Below, in pieces: positions 5,186 through 5,486 of a stretch of DNA of 5,486 nt. The translations under genes were made by a program, and so were the position numbers. Each line of letters starts with the position of its first letter. Position 1 is the first letter of the stretch. Source of the DNA: DAOVRL01 sp964459805 (GTDB lineage: Bacteria > Planctomycetota > Phycisphaerae > Sedimentisphaerales > Anaerobacaceae). Under the pieces are notes generated by a model. It worked only from the letters and a program-made list of their open reading frames with translations. It was not told where the DNA came from and did not search any database. The stretch covers positions 1-5,486 of the forward strand of contig CAYWOD010000227.1 in assembly GCA_964459805.1 (NCBI GenBank), read 5' to 3'.

Positions 5186-5486
5186 GATCTTTCGCTCCTT
5201 GTTCTGGCGCATCAATGCACTGAAAATTTGGTAACGGATCGTGGACAAGAAACTCGGAGCGAATCCAGCGTTTCGAACGCTCGCCCACACACGCTGCTTG
5301 ACGTTAAAATCACTGCACAAAAACACGACTTGTGAAAACCCCTTGCCCTGGAGCTTCGAAGCGTTTGCAGAAACATTGGTTATGCTCTTGTGGGTGATTT
5401 CATACGCCCAGCGATTGCCGTCTTTTAGATAGGTGGTAATCAGCATGTAAAACAGCCACGGGTAAGTTGAAAAAATCGGCAAGTAA
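5180..5486 (-). CDS. C-terminal fragment of an unrecognised protein (5' end outside window)
   Basis: An open frame enters at the right edge and ends at a TGA at 5182-5180, giving 101 visible residues. There is no convincing start inside the window. A TTG at 5482 exists, but the frame is open upstream of it and no ribosome site can be seen, so I treat this as the 3' end of a larger gene. The visible part begins with an aromatic, hydrophobic stretch (about residues 3-19, around YPWLFYMLITTYL). It continues with a strand-like segment (QVVFLCSDF) followed by a helix, and ends in a basic tail (NKERKIR). I do not recognise the family. The stop codon lies within the ribosome-binding sequence of the next gene, 5 nt before its ATG, so it belongs to the same operon. 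Confidence 0.65.
   Translation of the reverse strand, partial: YLPIFSTYPWLFYMLITTYLKDGNRWAYEITHKSITNVSANASKLQGKGFSQVVFLCSDFNVKQRVWASVRNAGFAPSFLSTIRYQIFSALMRQNKERKIR

Larger units (their letters stand above)
113..5486 (-). other. Polycistronic operon: Hsp70/GrpE/J-like/vWA/membrane proteins/primase-like protein
   Basis: Eight open frames follow one another on the minus strand. Intergenic gaps, in order of transcription, are 5, 8, 21, 19, 11, 12 and 2 nt. Ribosome-binding sequences overlap the preceding stop codon before four genes (starts at 5174, 4941, 1908 and 1488). No promoter-like or terminator-like element was seen between genes, so co-transcription from a promoter beyond the right edge is the simplest reading. 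The tight packing suggests that the products act together and are made in set ratios by translational coupling. Co-transcription is inferred from spacing only. Confidence 0.88.

Noticed and set aside
5175..5288. 38-residue N-terminal extension of the 74-aa membrane protein
   Set aside because: It lies inside the upstream gene. The ATG at 5174 has AGGTGA at 5 nt and gives a typical small membrane protein.

Overview
The window holds one tightly packed bacterial operon, entirely on the minus strand, that enters at the right edge (5486) and probably leaves at the left edge (1). Seven complete genes and one 3' gene fragment read in the same direction. Gaps between them are 2 to 21 nt, and Shine-Dalgarno-like sequences often overlap the previous stop codon. 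No stretch of 300 bases lacks a gene. I saw no tRNA, rRNA, CRISPR array, insertion sequence or convincing terminator. The host is a bacterium with AGGAG-type ribosome binding sites and intermediate base composition. I cannot name the phylum from the sequence.

In transcription order (right to left) the genes are: (1) the C-terminal part of an unrecognised protein, (2) a 74-aa protein with two membrane segments, (3) a GrpE-like nucleotide exchange factor with an added polar N-terminus, (4) a DnaK/Hsp70-family ATPase with an intact nucleotide-binding domain but almost no C-terminal lid, (5) a stand-alone von Willebrand factor A (vWA) domain protein with a complete MIDAS metal site, (6) a J-domain-like protein without the HPD motif, tethered by one C-terminal membrane helix, (7) a 98-aa protein with two membrane segments, and (8) a 358-aa protein that resembles a bacterial archaeo-eukaryotic primase (AEP) joined to a PriL-type cysteine domain, with the AEP catalytic residues apparently replaced. 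A ninth minus-strand gene may begin at about 79 and run off the left edge.

The arrangement looks like a dedicated accessory chaperone machine rather than the housekeeping heat-shock locus. Hsp70, GrpE and a J-like cofactor are all present, but each is altered. They sit with a vWA adaptor, three membrane-associated subunits and an apparently catalytically dead primase-like protein. My inference is a membrane-associated, ATP-driven assembly in which the primase-like protein binds nucleic acid or a nucleotide as sensor or client, and the Hsp70/vWA part acts as switch or scaffold. A conflict or defence role is possible but not shown. I do not recognise this combination as a described system, and all family assignments were made by eye without database searches.
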